Source: Siderastrea siderea (lineage: Eukaryota; Cnidaria; Anthozoa; Scleractinia; Rhizangiidae). From it: 64,000 nt of DNA. The DNA lies in assembly GCA_964030785.1 (NCBI GenBank), contig OZ034970.1, forward strand, positions 3,197,911-3,261,910, written 5' to 3'. Position 1 is the stretch's first letter. Each line of letters starts with the position of its first letter. Shown one piece after another: positions 1-12,400 of the stretch. The notes under the pieces are model-generated. The model saw only the letters and a program-made list of their open reading frames with translations, made no database searches and had not been told where the DNA came from. Both the position numbers and the translations under genes were made by a program.

Positions 1-492
1 TTATTGTGAATTAATTGCACCAATATTGAGTTCTACTGTGGCTGATAAAAAAAACCTAGTTTGCATTTATTTCTTGTCCTGAGAGCTGAAATTTAGAGAA
101 CTTCTGCTGTAGCCTATTACTTTTGCTGAAAACTTAAAGGAAAGATTAAAAAATAATAGTAATTTTAATAAAAAACTAACAACAACAACAACCACAACAG
201 AGGATCTGATGGCTTGTTGATTTCTTTAGTTTTTGTTCAAGTAAAGAACAAAAGAAATCATTTATGCCTTGCTTTATAGATGTTCCAATTTAAGCCCTCA
301 GGTAAAAATTTAACATAACTATAATTTTGAATTCCAGGCCAAACCAATACTTGTGCCCTTTTTGACTGATCCTCACAATTTTATTGCAGTGTTCTCAGTT
401 TTAGCACTTCATTAATATTGCTTTCACTACGAGAAACAAGGACCACTTTTTTACAAAATGATTCTATAATACACTTTTTGTGTGTTCTCTAG

Positions 493-1779
493 GTCAGATG
501 CTACTCCAGAAGCTTATTTCCAAGGTTCTATCATTTGTACTCTACTGGGAGCATGGCTTGGAGCTTTTCCAATTCCTTTGGACTGGGACCGGCCCTGGCA
601 GGTTAGGAAGGGGGAACACATTGACCATGTGGCTAACAGGGTTTATCATGTGATGGGCTTGTAGGGATCTAGTGGGCCCACTTAAGGACGGGAGGTTAGA
701 TGGGAGGTTAGGAAGGGGGAACACATTGACCATGTAGTTAACAGGGTATATCATAGTGATGGACTTGTCGGGATCTAGTGGACCCACTTAAGGATGGTGC
801 CTCCTTTTTGTTACTGCACATACGTTCTGTCCATCTCAGGTCTGGTCTGAGTAGTCAGGTTTCTTAATTTGCCTACTAATACAACAATATTTCTGCGCAG
901 TTTATGACTATGTGGAAAAAGCAGATCTTAGCAAAGGGCCATCAGAATCCAAAAAGAAAATTGGGGTACCCACACATTTTTCAGAGATAATTGAGATTAA
1001 ATTTGGAAAGAAAATGCCGTACATTCATTGCATTTTAAAGCTGTTTTAGAATTATGGTTGCTTAATTATCTGTGAAAAATGTGTGGTTACCCACATTTTT
1101 CTTTTTAGATTCCAATAGGTTTTGCCAAGATCTGCTTTTTTCCCATAGTAAAAACCTTTGCAAAAATACCGCTGTATTAGGACCCACCATCCTTAGGGGA
1201 TTCTTTTTCCACGAACTGAGGTCAAAGATGTTTAGTTCTCTTTGACTAATATTTGAAGATATCAAAGTTTTTTTTCTTGCTCCAGTTGTAAGTTAAATTA
1301 TTTTGTAGTATAACTACATGTACTCCACGTTTGTAATGAAACAAAGCAAAACCAATACATGTGATCTTGAATGTTTAAAAAAGCTATTCATATTAAACTA
1401 TACAATTAAATTATATTGAGCATAAACTATTAAAAAAACTAAGTACTAAAACTAAAAATGAAACTGCATAAAGTTATTGCTATATAAAAAAATTTATAAA
1501 AGTGAAATGTTCTAAAGGTACGTATATCAGTAGTCAATTTAAGTTACAAACTTAAGCCTCTCACTGAAGGTTTGATTGCTTGTCCACAACACCTCTACTC
1601 TTTTGTTCAGAAGTAATTATTATTTCAAATATATCCAGACAAACTTCATGAGCTATTTCTTTCCTTTCCAGGTTTGGCCCATCCCCTGTGTGATTGGAGC
1701 CGTTGTGGGTTACATCATAGGTTTGGGAGTTTCCGCAGTAGTGTTTGCATTGAATGAGAAAAGATTCCGTCTACGGTAA
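493..1779 (+). CDS. PIGF: PIGF, last two coding exons (5' part outside window)
   Basis: Exons are 493-601 and 1672-1779 (TAA stop). The acceptor before 493 is CTCTAG, the donor at 602 is CAG|GTTAGG, and the acceptor before 1672 is TTTCCAG; the joint is phase 0 (Q|VWP). The peptide contains [18 protein letters not shown] followed by [17 protein letters not shown], the C-terminal signature of PIG-F, a small multi-pass ER membrane protein. Known role of the family: PIG-F stabilises PIGO and PIGG, which add ethanolamine phosphate to the mannoses of the GPI-anchor precursor. The exon start is phase 2 (one base completes the first codon), so at least one further exon lies left of position 1; I see no earlier exon in 1-492. 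The tail ends in basic residues (NEKRFRLR), as expected for a cytosolic C-terminus. The intron contains a tandem duplication and a foldback element, listed separately. Confidence 0.93.
601..796 (+). repeat. 105-bp tandem duplication at the PIGF splice donor
   Basis: Two copies, starting at about 601 and 706, share GGTTAGGAAGGGGGAACAC and then about 70 further bases with few differences, ending at the CACTTAAGGA motif. The first copy begins at the exon-intron junction, so the donor sequence GGTTAGGAAGG is repeated 105 bp downstream. Use of the distal donor would run into an in-frame stop at 662-664. Confidence 0.85.
876..1180. mobile_element. Foldback MITE in the last PIGF intron
   Basis: Two long inverted arms, about 876-999 and 1057-1180, match as reverse complements with scattered mismatches. 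They share CTAATACA at the ends, AAGCAGATCTT in the middle and CCACACATTTTTCA near the loop. There is no coding capacity. No clear target-site duplication was identified, so exact ends are uncertain. Confidence 0.7.
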
Positions 1780-2033
1780 CACAAATCTCTTGGCAGTGTT
1801 GTGAATTACTGTTGTTGCGAGTGCCTTCTCAGCTTAACTAAGGTACATGTGTTTGTACGTAATGCCTTTGAACTTGAACAAGAGTGGAAAATTCAAGACA
1901 GCTTACATTGCGTACCTTGTCAAAGCAAGGGACATTCTTGCTTCATGTTAGCGGCTTGCTTGTGGAAGCCTTTCCTGTTTATAAATGGATGCTACATATA
2001 AACTGTGATATTCTGTCACATCACCAGAGCTGC

Positions 2034-2039
2034 AATAAA
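2034..2039 (+). terminator. Candidate polyadenylation signal of PIGF
   Basis: AATAAA lies 255 bp after the PIGF stop codon. A second AATAAA at 2230-2235 could also serve. Assignment is by position only. Confidence 0.5.
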
Positions 2040-2984
2040 CATTTGGTCATGAGACAATAGTCCGACCAAAATTACCGGCAGCCTGTTTCCGACGAGATCC
2101 AAACTTTGGTAGAAGGTACAAATATCCGGACAACTGTTTTAACACCAGTGAACGTCATGTAGCAGAAAAATAAATTGTTCTCTCAAGAAAAGAGAATTAT
2201 TGCTAGCCCTACATTATGAAGAAATATTAAATAAAGAACAGAAATCTTCAGTCCTTAGCGTACTACGTTAAACTCCGAATTCAAAGGAAAGCTCGAAAGT
2301 TATGGTTGAATCCTCTGAGCAGAAGTGAGCCGTCTGAAACAGGTGCTCGAAGCCTTATGGGTTTAACATAAATTGAACTCGAGTAGTGCTTTGTTGGAGA
2401 CTGCCAAGGACTGAGTGTTCTACTCTTTGGCATTTTTGGTAAACTCAACGCAAGGCCGGCTAGGGTGCTAACAATCATGTAACAACTGTCCCTTCGGAAA
2501 GCTCCCGAAACAGGGTCGATTCAAAACATCGCTACGTGCACGCTGGCTTTCTGAATGAGAGAAATTGTTTTACTTTTTCAAGAAACTTGGTCGATTGCAC
2601 GAAGTAAAGCGAGACTTGAAAACAATGCTTGTTCAAGAATTTGTGCTAAACTATGGAATAAGATACCATGTTGCCTCAGAGAGCTGTTAAAGGAAGCCGT
2701 GATAAGTAAACTTCACACCATACTTACGGGAGTGTGATTATTTTGAAAGTTTCCAAAGGTATAATCATTAAAAGGCAAGTTTATTAAACGCTTAATAGCG
2801 TTTAATTTCTCCGTCTATCTCCTTCCCTTTTGTGTTTAGCGATAGGGTGCCAGCTCTAGGAATGCCTGTTTCGGGAGAAAGGCGAATTTTTTTTTTTTCG
2901 GGAATCTGAAGATATTCCCGGGAATCGGGAATTAATGTCGGGATACCACGTCACTTAAGGCCCCACCAACGATCGAGGAACCAA

Positions 2985-3345
2985 TGTTGCGAAAACATTG
3001 CTTCCCACAAAGTTTCTTGGGGCGTGCAAACGAGAGGCAAACAATGTTTCCTCGCCACAAAACATTTCATTGTAAATAAATGCGCACAGCCTCGACCCCA
3101 GACATTTGCGAGTGCTCGATCAGTTAGGAAGTGTGGCTCACGCGACCCTTGCATGAATCTAGTCAACATTGTTTTGTCGGCTTGCAAACGGGAAAACATT
3201 TGTTGTGAAAACAAAATGTTCCTGAAAAAAACCCAGAAACATTTTGTTTATCGGAAACAAAATGTGTTTCCGCAACTATTGTTTCGTCGGTGCGCAGACC
3301 GGGAAACATTGAGAGAAACAATGTTTCCACGACAAAGTTTTCTCG
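2985..3345. repeat. Cluster of AAACATTGTTT-type palindromes
   Basis: Variants of GGAAACATTGTTTCC and its half sites recur about ten times (near 2988, 3040, 3060, 3168, 3193, 3210, 3237, 3257, 3276, 3303, 3318), separated by C/G-containing spacers such as GTCGGTGCGCAGACC. This looks like a non-coding dispersed repeat built of degenerate short palindromes. Overlapping open frames on both strands are by-products of it. Confidence 0.6.
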
Positions 3346-4261
3346 TATGCGGGGCCTTTGTCATGCACACATCATATATCAGTGTAAAGCACCCGCACAG
3401 ACTCAAAATTGCTACTTAATGAGAGTAACACATAGCAACAACAACAAAACCGCATTACTGTATATGCAAAATGACTTTATTAGTCATTTTATTAGTATTT
3501 TATTTACTAATTTCTTCGTTATTCACTAACTGTGAGTTCATTCATGTCTTTGTTGTGTTTGCTAGTTTTTGTTTTGTTTAGTCTGATGCGGGTTTTACTT
3601 TTAATTCCTTTCTCATCTGAAGTGTACTATACTCTGCTAATTACATCTTTGAATTTCTGTTTCTCTAGCAACTTCTTGAATGTGACGAGCATTGTTACTT
3701 CTTTTCCAAAACACATGCACGGTAAAAAGTTGGAAGTCGTACACTGACGGTTATTTGTATTTTTCTGGGAAAAGTACCATTTATTGATGACATTCATGAA
3801 CTCTAGAAAGTCCTGTTTTCCTCTAACCAGGGGCACCTAACGATTCCTCGGCGGAAAATCTGTTTGGAAGACCTTAATCGCTTCAGAAATTCACATTTAA
3901 TTGTGATAAAAAAGGAGGCAGAATTTTACCTGGTGAAATGATACCGGGAACTTTCATAGCGTATAAAAATTAATTCCCTTTGTTTTCGGCAGTACGACAG
4001 TGCCATTTTGATTGCGAAAAAAAGTTCAGATAGCATTTTCGGGAATTAACGGCAACTCAAAAATTTAGGGTGTAATATTCCCTTCCTTCGATTTTTCTGC
4101 GACATGAATTTGACCTTCAAAATCCTAACAGTCCTTGTTTACACAAATCTGCTTTCTTTAAAAGGTTCTAAGACGACCTGGGATAGACGAAAATGCCTCT
4201 TTAAGTATTTTGCTGAAATCTTTCTGGTTGGTTGCTTCACTAAAATATTACATCCTTTTCA

Positions 4262-4489
4262 TGTTGTGAAACGTTGGCAAGAACGTCATGCTAGCCCACA
4301 TATAAGGCACTAATACCATTACAATCCTATATGAATATATACACCAACTGATGAACGCACCTACCTCCACTAACACACACTTTCGTTCATTTGTACTCAC
4401 TTTCCTTCATTTATACTCACTTCCCTTCACTTGTACTCACTTACCTTCACATTAGTGCCTTATATGTGGGCTAGCATGACGTTCTTGCC
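4262..4489. repeat. Inverted repeat with a 20-bp-period tandem repeat in its loop
   Basis: About 38 bp at 4275-4314 (containing CATGCTAGCCCACATATAAG) is repeated as an exact reverse complement at 4452-4489. The loop holds a short tandem array, about 4382-4450, built from TTCATTTGTACTCACTTTCC-like units of 20 bp. A second, diverged right arm follows at about 4490-4530 (CTACATGTGGGCTACCATGA). Confidence 0.75.
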
Positions 4490-7400
4490 CTACATGTGGG
4501 CTACCATGACGTTCTGGCCGAAACGTTTTACAAACTTATCGAGCTAAACACGTTTACAGGCGGGCGAAAAGCTTGATACTTTAATGAACAGCGTATTCTC
4601 TTGTTCTTTCCTTCTAGAAGGTCACGTCCGCGATTATCAATTAATCTTTTTACTTAAATGGTGAATTGGTGGCTTACTTGTTTGAGTATTAACTCAGCAG
4701 ACTCTTTTGTTTCGTTTATTGTGGTCCTTGTCTTTTTTATGTCCTCTGTACCGTTTAAAAACACAAGACTGGAACGAGAATTATGAAACCAGCCACCATG
4801 AAAGTATTGATCTGTTTAGGTTGCTTGACAACGGCGGTTTTCATCCCGAAAATGTATATGAACGAAGAGGATATTGCTTTAACCCTTTGAAGCTTAAGAA
4901 TGCCCAACTTCAAAACTAACACTGAATGTTTAACCTTGTTCATTTTACAGGGCATTGAAAAACAAATAACAAATTGACTGCTCTATAGCTTTTATTTGGA
5001 TGGATGCACGTGTTGTTAAGATAAAGGTTTACAACGAAGGATTCAAGTTTTAAGTTATCTCATGGTCTTTCTCAAGCTTCGCTCTCAGAAAACTGTTCAG
5101 TTCTGGAAACAATTTGTCTGCAGCGAATATTCATGCCTATTTCGCCCAAATAAAGGTTATTGTCCTATGTATAACCAAAAACTCATGAAAAGAGAGAATT
5201 CTTTTTATCTTCGAGAGTTTTCAGAGGTCAATTCTAAATCTTTCAAGTAACGGGTTAAAACGTGTGCCATTTGTCAGCTTTATCGGGTTAACACATTCAA
5301 CCAAACATTCGCGGTCTACTTGGCAGTTCTTAGTGAGAGAGCCCTTTTCTCAGTTTATTACTTCTTTCAGTTCAACCCATTAGAATATTTTTTTCATCTT
5401 TTAGTTTTTTAGTTGCTTAAAATACAAAGACAAACGGTAGAAAAGAAGCGCAAATTAACTAAGGAAAATTAACTGTTCAACTCTTGTTTACCATAGAACC
5501 AAATTTAATTGACTTTTAGTTTGTTACTCGTGCAGGAGGGCAAATAAAACGTCTTCAATTGTTTGTAGACTTAATCAAAATTTTGTCGGGTAGGCTAAAG
5601 AAAATCGCTTTTTGTGGCAGTGGTCCGACAAATTGGCTGTCTATTAACTGTGACCTTAATTCTGTGAGTCCGGATTGGGTGCGAGGAGTTACAGGTTTAT
5701 ATCGAAATTTCTGTCCAAAAAATGCACTATCCATTAAATGTGAAACATAAATGGTGCAGGTAGCTATCGGGTGTTCAGTTGAACATTCGTAGTAAAGTGC
5801 GTATCACAAAGTCATGGAAAGTTGCTGCATCAATTAACAGAAATTAGAACGTCTGACTGGCCATAGCAGTTGGTCGGAGTGCACAGTTTAACGCGGTTTG
5901 TTATAGACAAGAAAAATGAAAGTTGATTTATAGCTGGGGTGGAAAAAAGCGAGCTCTCTCCGCACAAAGCTCTACTGTAGCAGAGAAGGAAATCCCTGTG
6001 TTTAGCTGTTTCTGTTGTGCATGAACGTGATTAGGTTATTAGTATCGCGTGAACGATGTGCAAGCGCGCTATTCAAAGGTAAAGAGTCGAACTTTTGAGC
6101 GAAGATCAGCGTTTTTCGGCGGTATTGTTAATTGCTCCTTAGACAAAACACTTAATTTCACATTGTCTCTTTCCACTGATCACGTTGTTTCAATTGTAAC
6201 AGGCAAAGAAAAATCCTGCCTGTGAACTAATTTTGCGATGGAGTAGCATTCATTCCAGTTGGGATTTTTAATATTCCTATTCGCTTTATGTTTGTGCTAC
6301 AGAAATCCCAGTGCGCGCTTGCCTGCTTGATGTGTATCCTAGTCTGTAGAAAGACATCGCTGTTTAATCGAACCTCTTTTGGATTTTGAATTTCAGAGTT
6401 AAGAAGACTGGACATTTTCTAACACCAGTACAATTACTTCCCCTTACAATTGTTTTTCTCACGAGAAGCTACAGTAAAGTAGCAGGTAGTTAAGCCGTCT
6501 TCATCGCGCCATTGGCTCGAAGAACACAATTAGTTCTTTAATGAAAACAGTGAGAAGCCTTTCCAATTCAAATTATATGCGTGCACTGAAGTTTGAAAGC
6601 AACGGTAAATTACGAGAGAAAATTATAACTGTAATTAAACTGACAGTGACAAATTACCGAAGTTTGTCTAGAACAACGAGGGGAAGGGAGTTGTGAGCTA
6701 TTTTAATAACTAATAAAATTAAATTTAACTCAGTAATGAAAAAGTAATTTCATTTCGCATGTTATGACGTCCAATTTTTGTTCTTTATTCTCGTTTTAAA
6801 GAAGAGAACTGGCCATCCTTTGCTGTCGATTCTTACAAGAATAATTATCTATCTAACTTCCAAGTCAAAGCTTTTTAAATTCTCGGAAATTTCAAAAATC
6901 GTTGAATTCACCATGAAGTTCAGTTGCTTGGGTTATTATTTTGCATTTAGTAAACATTTCTCCCTTGTGGTGTTTGTGTTTTGTAAAGTATTTTAAAATC
7001 TCTTTCTGCCTTGCCAATACAAAAGTCTCGATTTTGCGTTCGAAGACCGAAAGGCAAAATAAAAATTTCATTTTAGACAAATTATACTTGCAAGCATGTA
7101 CGCATAAATGTAGCAATTTTACAATTCATCACATCGCATGTACCTTTCCAATCAGCAATTTTAATTCGTGGGTCAACATTTTCTGCCGCAGAAAAATCAA
7201 TATGGCAAGAAGGTTTTTTATATACACAAATTACTATTAATTAAGTGCTTATCTAAAATTTTTCAGAAATAAATTGAATTTGCAGGTTATTTGCAGTTTT
7301 CTACTCGAGAAAAGAACTCAGACGCTGGATTAAATGTGATAACAATTGTTAAGTAATAATATTGCTCCACAACGGCCTTCAAATCATTCCTTCCATTTTA

Positions 7401-9239
7401 GTTGTTATGTTGCGTTATTAGGGGCTGTGAAAGTTGTATTAGTTTAAATAAATCTGTTTGATTTTACTCAACTTAAGAAACATGCGTTCTATTAAATCTG
7501 TTGTCTTCTATCCCTGAAAACCATTATCTAAAAACTCAGAATAAATAACTCAAGAAGCTGGTTTTCTTGGGCAATTTGCCGACATTCTTTAGAAATGGTT
7601 GTTAAGGTATTGAAAAGAGTTTTTTTTTTGTGAAAGAAATAGGCGGATTGTTTTTTCAAACTTTTGTATCAAATTTAGTCCATTTTTGTAACTGATTTCT
7701 GGTTTTTGAGAAAGATATCTTTTGATTTTTAGCGCAGAGTTTTCGCAAGGTTTATCTTGGATGAATTATTTTCATTTGGCTTGTCATGTCAGTTTGGCCA
7801 GCCGCACTCAAATTAATTTGCTCCGAATCATTAAACATTTAGAGCGGTAATTAAGCACGGAACGAGCCCATTTTCAAGGACTGCTTATTTAAAGTCAATT
7901 AGTTTCGTTTGATTATTTTTCTTTTGAATTAATTGAAGGCCAGTATAAAATGCTTTACAAAAACGAAAGCGAATAAGATAAGGTTGAAAACGGCAGCCTA
8001 GAAAGAGCTTCGTCTTTATTCAACAAATTACTTTAATGGAACTATTCTTTTAATTAACATTTTTTCCTCGCCTGTCCCAGTTGCGTGGCCACGAAGAACA
8101 ATGATATCTTTGCTCCTCATGTTTCGCACATAACTACCATGCGAATTGTTGGACTAAAAATTTTCTTCTGTTTTATCTCTGTTTTTAGTTCGCGAACCTA
8201 TGTGTTTACGAAATTAAAAAATGTTTCTTTTTCGTAATTGACTTAAAGCTTTTTTGACAATATTAAATAATACGAATAAATAAGATCTCAGTATGTGCTT
8301 AAATTAAGAACCGCCAACTCAGTTAGGATTTTCTCCAAACGCTCGGTTGGGTTAACTAAAACATCTGGCGTCCGCCGCGCTTTGGATAGGGGAAAAATAC
8401 TCGTCGCTATTTTTGTCAAGGATGTGTTGACAAAACCACTTGACTTTATTCTGCCAAGTAATGTGTTCGTGTACGGGTGGACTATAGTCGTAATTAATAT
8501 TTAAAAGTGGTTTTTATGTGTGAATTTCATTTGCAAAGCGAATGTTGCCTGCTAGAAATTCTTTGGTTTTCTGGATGGGCGAAGTTCCTTAAGAGTTACG
8601 AAACCCTTGTTGTAATTTTTGTCCACGATCGTTTCATTTCATAAAATCGATCTACATTATGGAACTGACATAGCTTTCAAACAAGGAAAAAATAGAAAAA
8701 GTTAATTGAATTTTTACAGGAGATAATCATATGTAAATTGATAATTTTGTTCATTGGAACAGCCTTTCGATACCCGGCCCTCAAGATAATTTACAAGTTT
8801 ATCTCATAGATTAGCAATGTGCTAATTTCTGTTGAGTGGCCACGATTTAAACTCAAGCAAATGGCAGTTTGCTTTGCAAAAATCGCACTTATTAAAGAAA
8901 AATCATAATTGTGCGGAGGCAAATATTTAATGTTCGATGTTTGAATTTCGTCTCTGCTCTGTTGAGGAGAGTTGAGAGCAGAAACCAGCATGAGTGCTTG
9001 TAAAAACATTCGCGTCCCCATGAAACGAGAATCTCTTTGTTGGGCGGTAATTTAATTAGTGGAAATTGAGGATCCCGCTGAAACCCCTGGGCGAATATTT
9101 GGTGTTATTCTCTACAGTCGGTTGCGTCTAAATAGCTTTTGTCAAAACGTTATTCAAACAACGCTGCAGGACTTAAAGGGGACAAAATGGGCTCGTAACT
9201 ATCAATTGAATCTAATTAAATTACTACAACAGCGTTTGC

Positions 9240-9434
9240 AGTCCACCAATCAGGATCGTACGGGGAAAGGCGAGAAAACGAGACAATTATTACAAGGCCG
9301 TTGATTGGTCGACAAGCTCATCCCAATGCAAATAGTTTTTACAAAGCAATTATTTCTCGACAGTTTCTTTTACATTTGGCACTAACATTGGTGTAGAACG
9401 GTTTGTCGTGCGCTGATGAGTCGAGCTGTACATC
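9240..9434 (+). promoter_or_regulatory. Likely proximal promoter or 5' UTR of the homeobox gene
   Basis: CCAAT occurs at 9245-9249 and, inverted, at 9303-9308 (ATTGGT). A perfect octamer ATGCAAAT lies at 9326-9333, about 100 bp before the ATG. No TATA box is obvious. Function is inferred from position and motif only. Confidence 0.35.
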
Positions 9435-12400
9435 ATGTCAGGAAAATTCTCGCAATTTGATAACGCGGTGGAGGAATTTCGCCGGGGAATTACGAACGAG
9501 TTGAGCGATCGTAAACCGAAGATGATTTCCGCGCAAGATGAAATCGACGTCAATGACCCCTCGTCACAAGGTATGTTCGAGAATTTTTGCATCATACCAG
9601 CTCGGAAGAAACGCTTAAAAGTTTCAAATAACACTTAGCACTCATTTCACAAAGTAAGTACTTGTTGCGAAGCTATGAAGGCAGAAATACTATCTGCCCT
9701 CCTAGTACTTCATTCATTGCTTGTGGCCGCGCCAAAGCGGAATTTTAATTTGTTTAAAAACAGCCCAACGATGCGGACTTCACGCAAACCCATGACGTGC
9801 CAAGAAAAGTCTTTTAAAACATATAAAATTCACATTTATTTTGAATATCACACTGTCATGAGCCGCGTGGGACATTTTACTCTCAATCGATACAGCGCGG
9901 GCGACTTTATTTAGGTTCTCTTTACAATTTTACGCAGTGTATGGTTTTTTTTAATTCACTCGTGGGTTTTCACTGTCCAAACGTAAAGGTCGTGGTATGA
10001 AAAGACAGCGAGATGAAGAAACGGTCGCCACTATGGAGGAATTGAGCACTACGAAGAGACGACATAGAACAACTTTCACGCAAGTTCAACTGGATACTTT
10101 AGAAGAGGCGTTTGTTCGTTCACAATACCCTGACGTCTACACTAGGGAAGTCCTCGCGAAGAAAATCAACTTGAGCGAAGCTCGCGTACAGGTAAGATAC
10201 TCTATACTAATGCGCGCGAGCATTTTTGCACTCTCTCCTGCCCCCCGGCTTGAGATAATAAAATCAATATCTATCTTTATTTTTGTTATTAGCTTCAATT
10301 AACATGACACAAACACATTTTGGGCTACATGCCAAACGTATAAATTTTTCTTCTCACTGAAGCCTTGAATGCAGCGGTGTTTTGTACGCGATGGGGATTT
10401 GCGTTCGGGGTATTTCGTTGCAAAAGTACAAGAGGTAATAATCCCAGTGATTCTCAAAATAGCTGGTGACTCGACTAGGTCTGGCGCATGCGTATGAGTC
10501 ATTGCACCTGTTTTAACGCACGTGCATTGTTAGCAAGAACAGTGACTTTAATTAGCAGCTGTTGAAACTCATTATGAAAAGTAAACTTACCGCATGTATC
10601 GAAAGCATCTCAAGCTTCCTTTTGAGATCCCGAGGTTGGCTTTTATCCAGGAGAAGCTTGCAAAATCGCCCGAAAATTTTCTAAGGAAAATCCTCTCGAT
10701 TATAACACGAACAGTTTTATCTCTATTTGTCTCTTTTTCAAGAGCTTTATTGTCTCCTAAAGAACGGGGGCAAATTGTCAAGGATTTTGTTTACTTAAGT
10801 CTACTTAAGAATTTAGCACATTTATTATTCAACAAGTGCCTTTTGTATTAACATGAATAATGGCGCCGTTTGCTTTGTGAAAGCGCAAATGACACTTTTA
10901 ATTTCTTAAGTTTGCCATTAACAAACAAGATAAATTAAGACTTGAGTTATCCAACCTACAGTGGAAATTGGATTAAATAAGAACGCAGGAAAACAACCTT
11001 AAAACTCCTCCAAGCGCCGCAAATACTCTTTTATCGAGTTTAGATTAAACCGAGGTTCACTATTGCTTTACTACTGTGTTTATTTTTTGGTTTTGTTTTG
11101 AGGTTCGGATTTTTGAGTGCCTCTCGGTAAATAGCAATTTAAAATGGGAAATGGCTCTTCTGCACGACAACTTTGTGTCATTAATAACCAGCGGAGACTT
11201 GAAAAACATGTCTTTGTTGTGTAGGTGTAAAGAGGTTTACAAAGAAAGACCTGCTAAGGGGGATTAAATAAACTTTAAAATGCTGGCAGCAATTTCGATT
11301 CAAATCCTCACCCATTCCAATAACAGGACACTGAAAGTTATGGTACACATATAACGCTGGTTTCACAAACGAACCTGCTCGTATCACTATGGATTTGTAT
11401 TGGTACGATTGTTCTCCGATTGTTCTGCAACCCGTTTCATTTCGTAAATTTTTAAGCGGAACAGGATCTGTTGTAAATTGGGACAATATAACAAAACTCG
11501 ATTGGCAAATTTTTTGTTTCGTACCAGACAAGGTGTAGTCAACACTAAAGATACCTTTTTCAATTCCGAGTGTTTGGATGTCTGAAACAGTTTTAAAAGC
11601 GGGTGCATGCTTGTAGTGAAGGCGTACGATAAAGAGTTTGCTCCTGTTGATAATCGCAAACCTTAATTAAATGAACTTATTTTGTGCGAAAAATATTTTG
11701 AAAGATGTAAGCAATATTTTGAAATGCTTGTGCAAGTGTAAATTTGTCAAATTCTTGACACCTCATTTGAAACCAAGCCACTGCAAACGAGGGTATTTCT
11801 CTTTAACTGAATTTGAACCGTATTTTGTTTAGGTCAATTTATTTGCAAATTTCGCTATCTTGTCAGTGTTTATCTTAAGAACTAATATAACTGAACTGAC
11901 CCTTATCAAAACGTTGCTAATTTAATTCTAAATATTTTTGCTATAAAGTGAATTTGAGGTTAGCTGTAATTAATCCGCTAATTCGCAACACCACTCCAAT
12001 ATTCTCCATATTGTATAGTTATTTCTACGGTGACCAAAGTCCGAATATCATTGCTTTGTTTATCTCTTCTTCGGATCTTCTTGTAGTGAACGACCAAGAA
12101 ATAAGCTACTTATAGACCTCTTTCCATTCCGAACGACTTTGTTTCGTTAAACCTGGCCATGACGTTCGAAAAATGGATATTGTCTTAATTATCTTTAAAA
12201 CTTAATAAATGCCTTATTGGCTTTCCCGATATTTTACCGTATCGCACGTGTTATTAATATTTCAGGTCTATACAGCCTCTTATACCATGTTGAACACCAG
12301 CTCGGCAGGCGCACAAATTTGTTTCATTAGCCAAGTGGGCGGCTAATAAGTCGGTTTGAGTTTTCTAAGAAGCTGTTATTTAAGCGTGGGTCGTTTCCTC

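Larger units (their letters stand above)
2240..9240. other. Gene-free stretch between PIGF and the homeobox gene
   Basis: No open frame here resembles a known protein, and none shows convincing splice-site pairs. The stretch is AT-rich with many TAATTA-type cores (for example around 7810-7930). It contains the palindromic repeat at 2985-3345 and the inverted repeat at 4262-4489. It may hold distal regulatory DNA for the downstream homeobox gene; that is inference from position only. Confidence 0.5.

Noticed and set aside
3024..3419. 131-codon frame overlapping the palindromic repeat
   Set aside because: Composition follows the repeat words; frames are also open on the other strand.
9059..9304. 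81-codon frame upstream of the homeobox gene
   Set aside because: No recognisable motif, no matching splice sites, and it overlaps the likely promoter.
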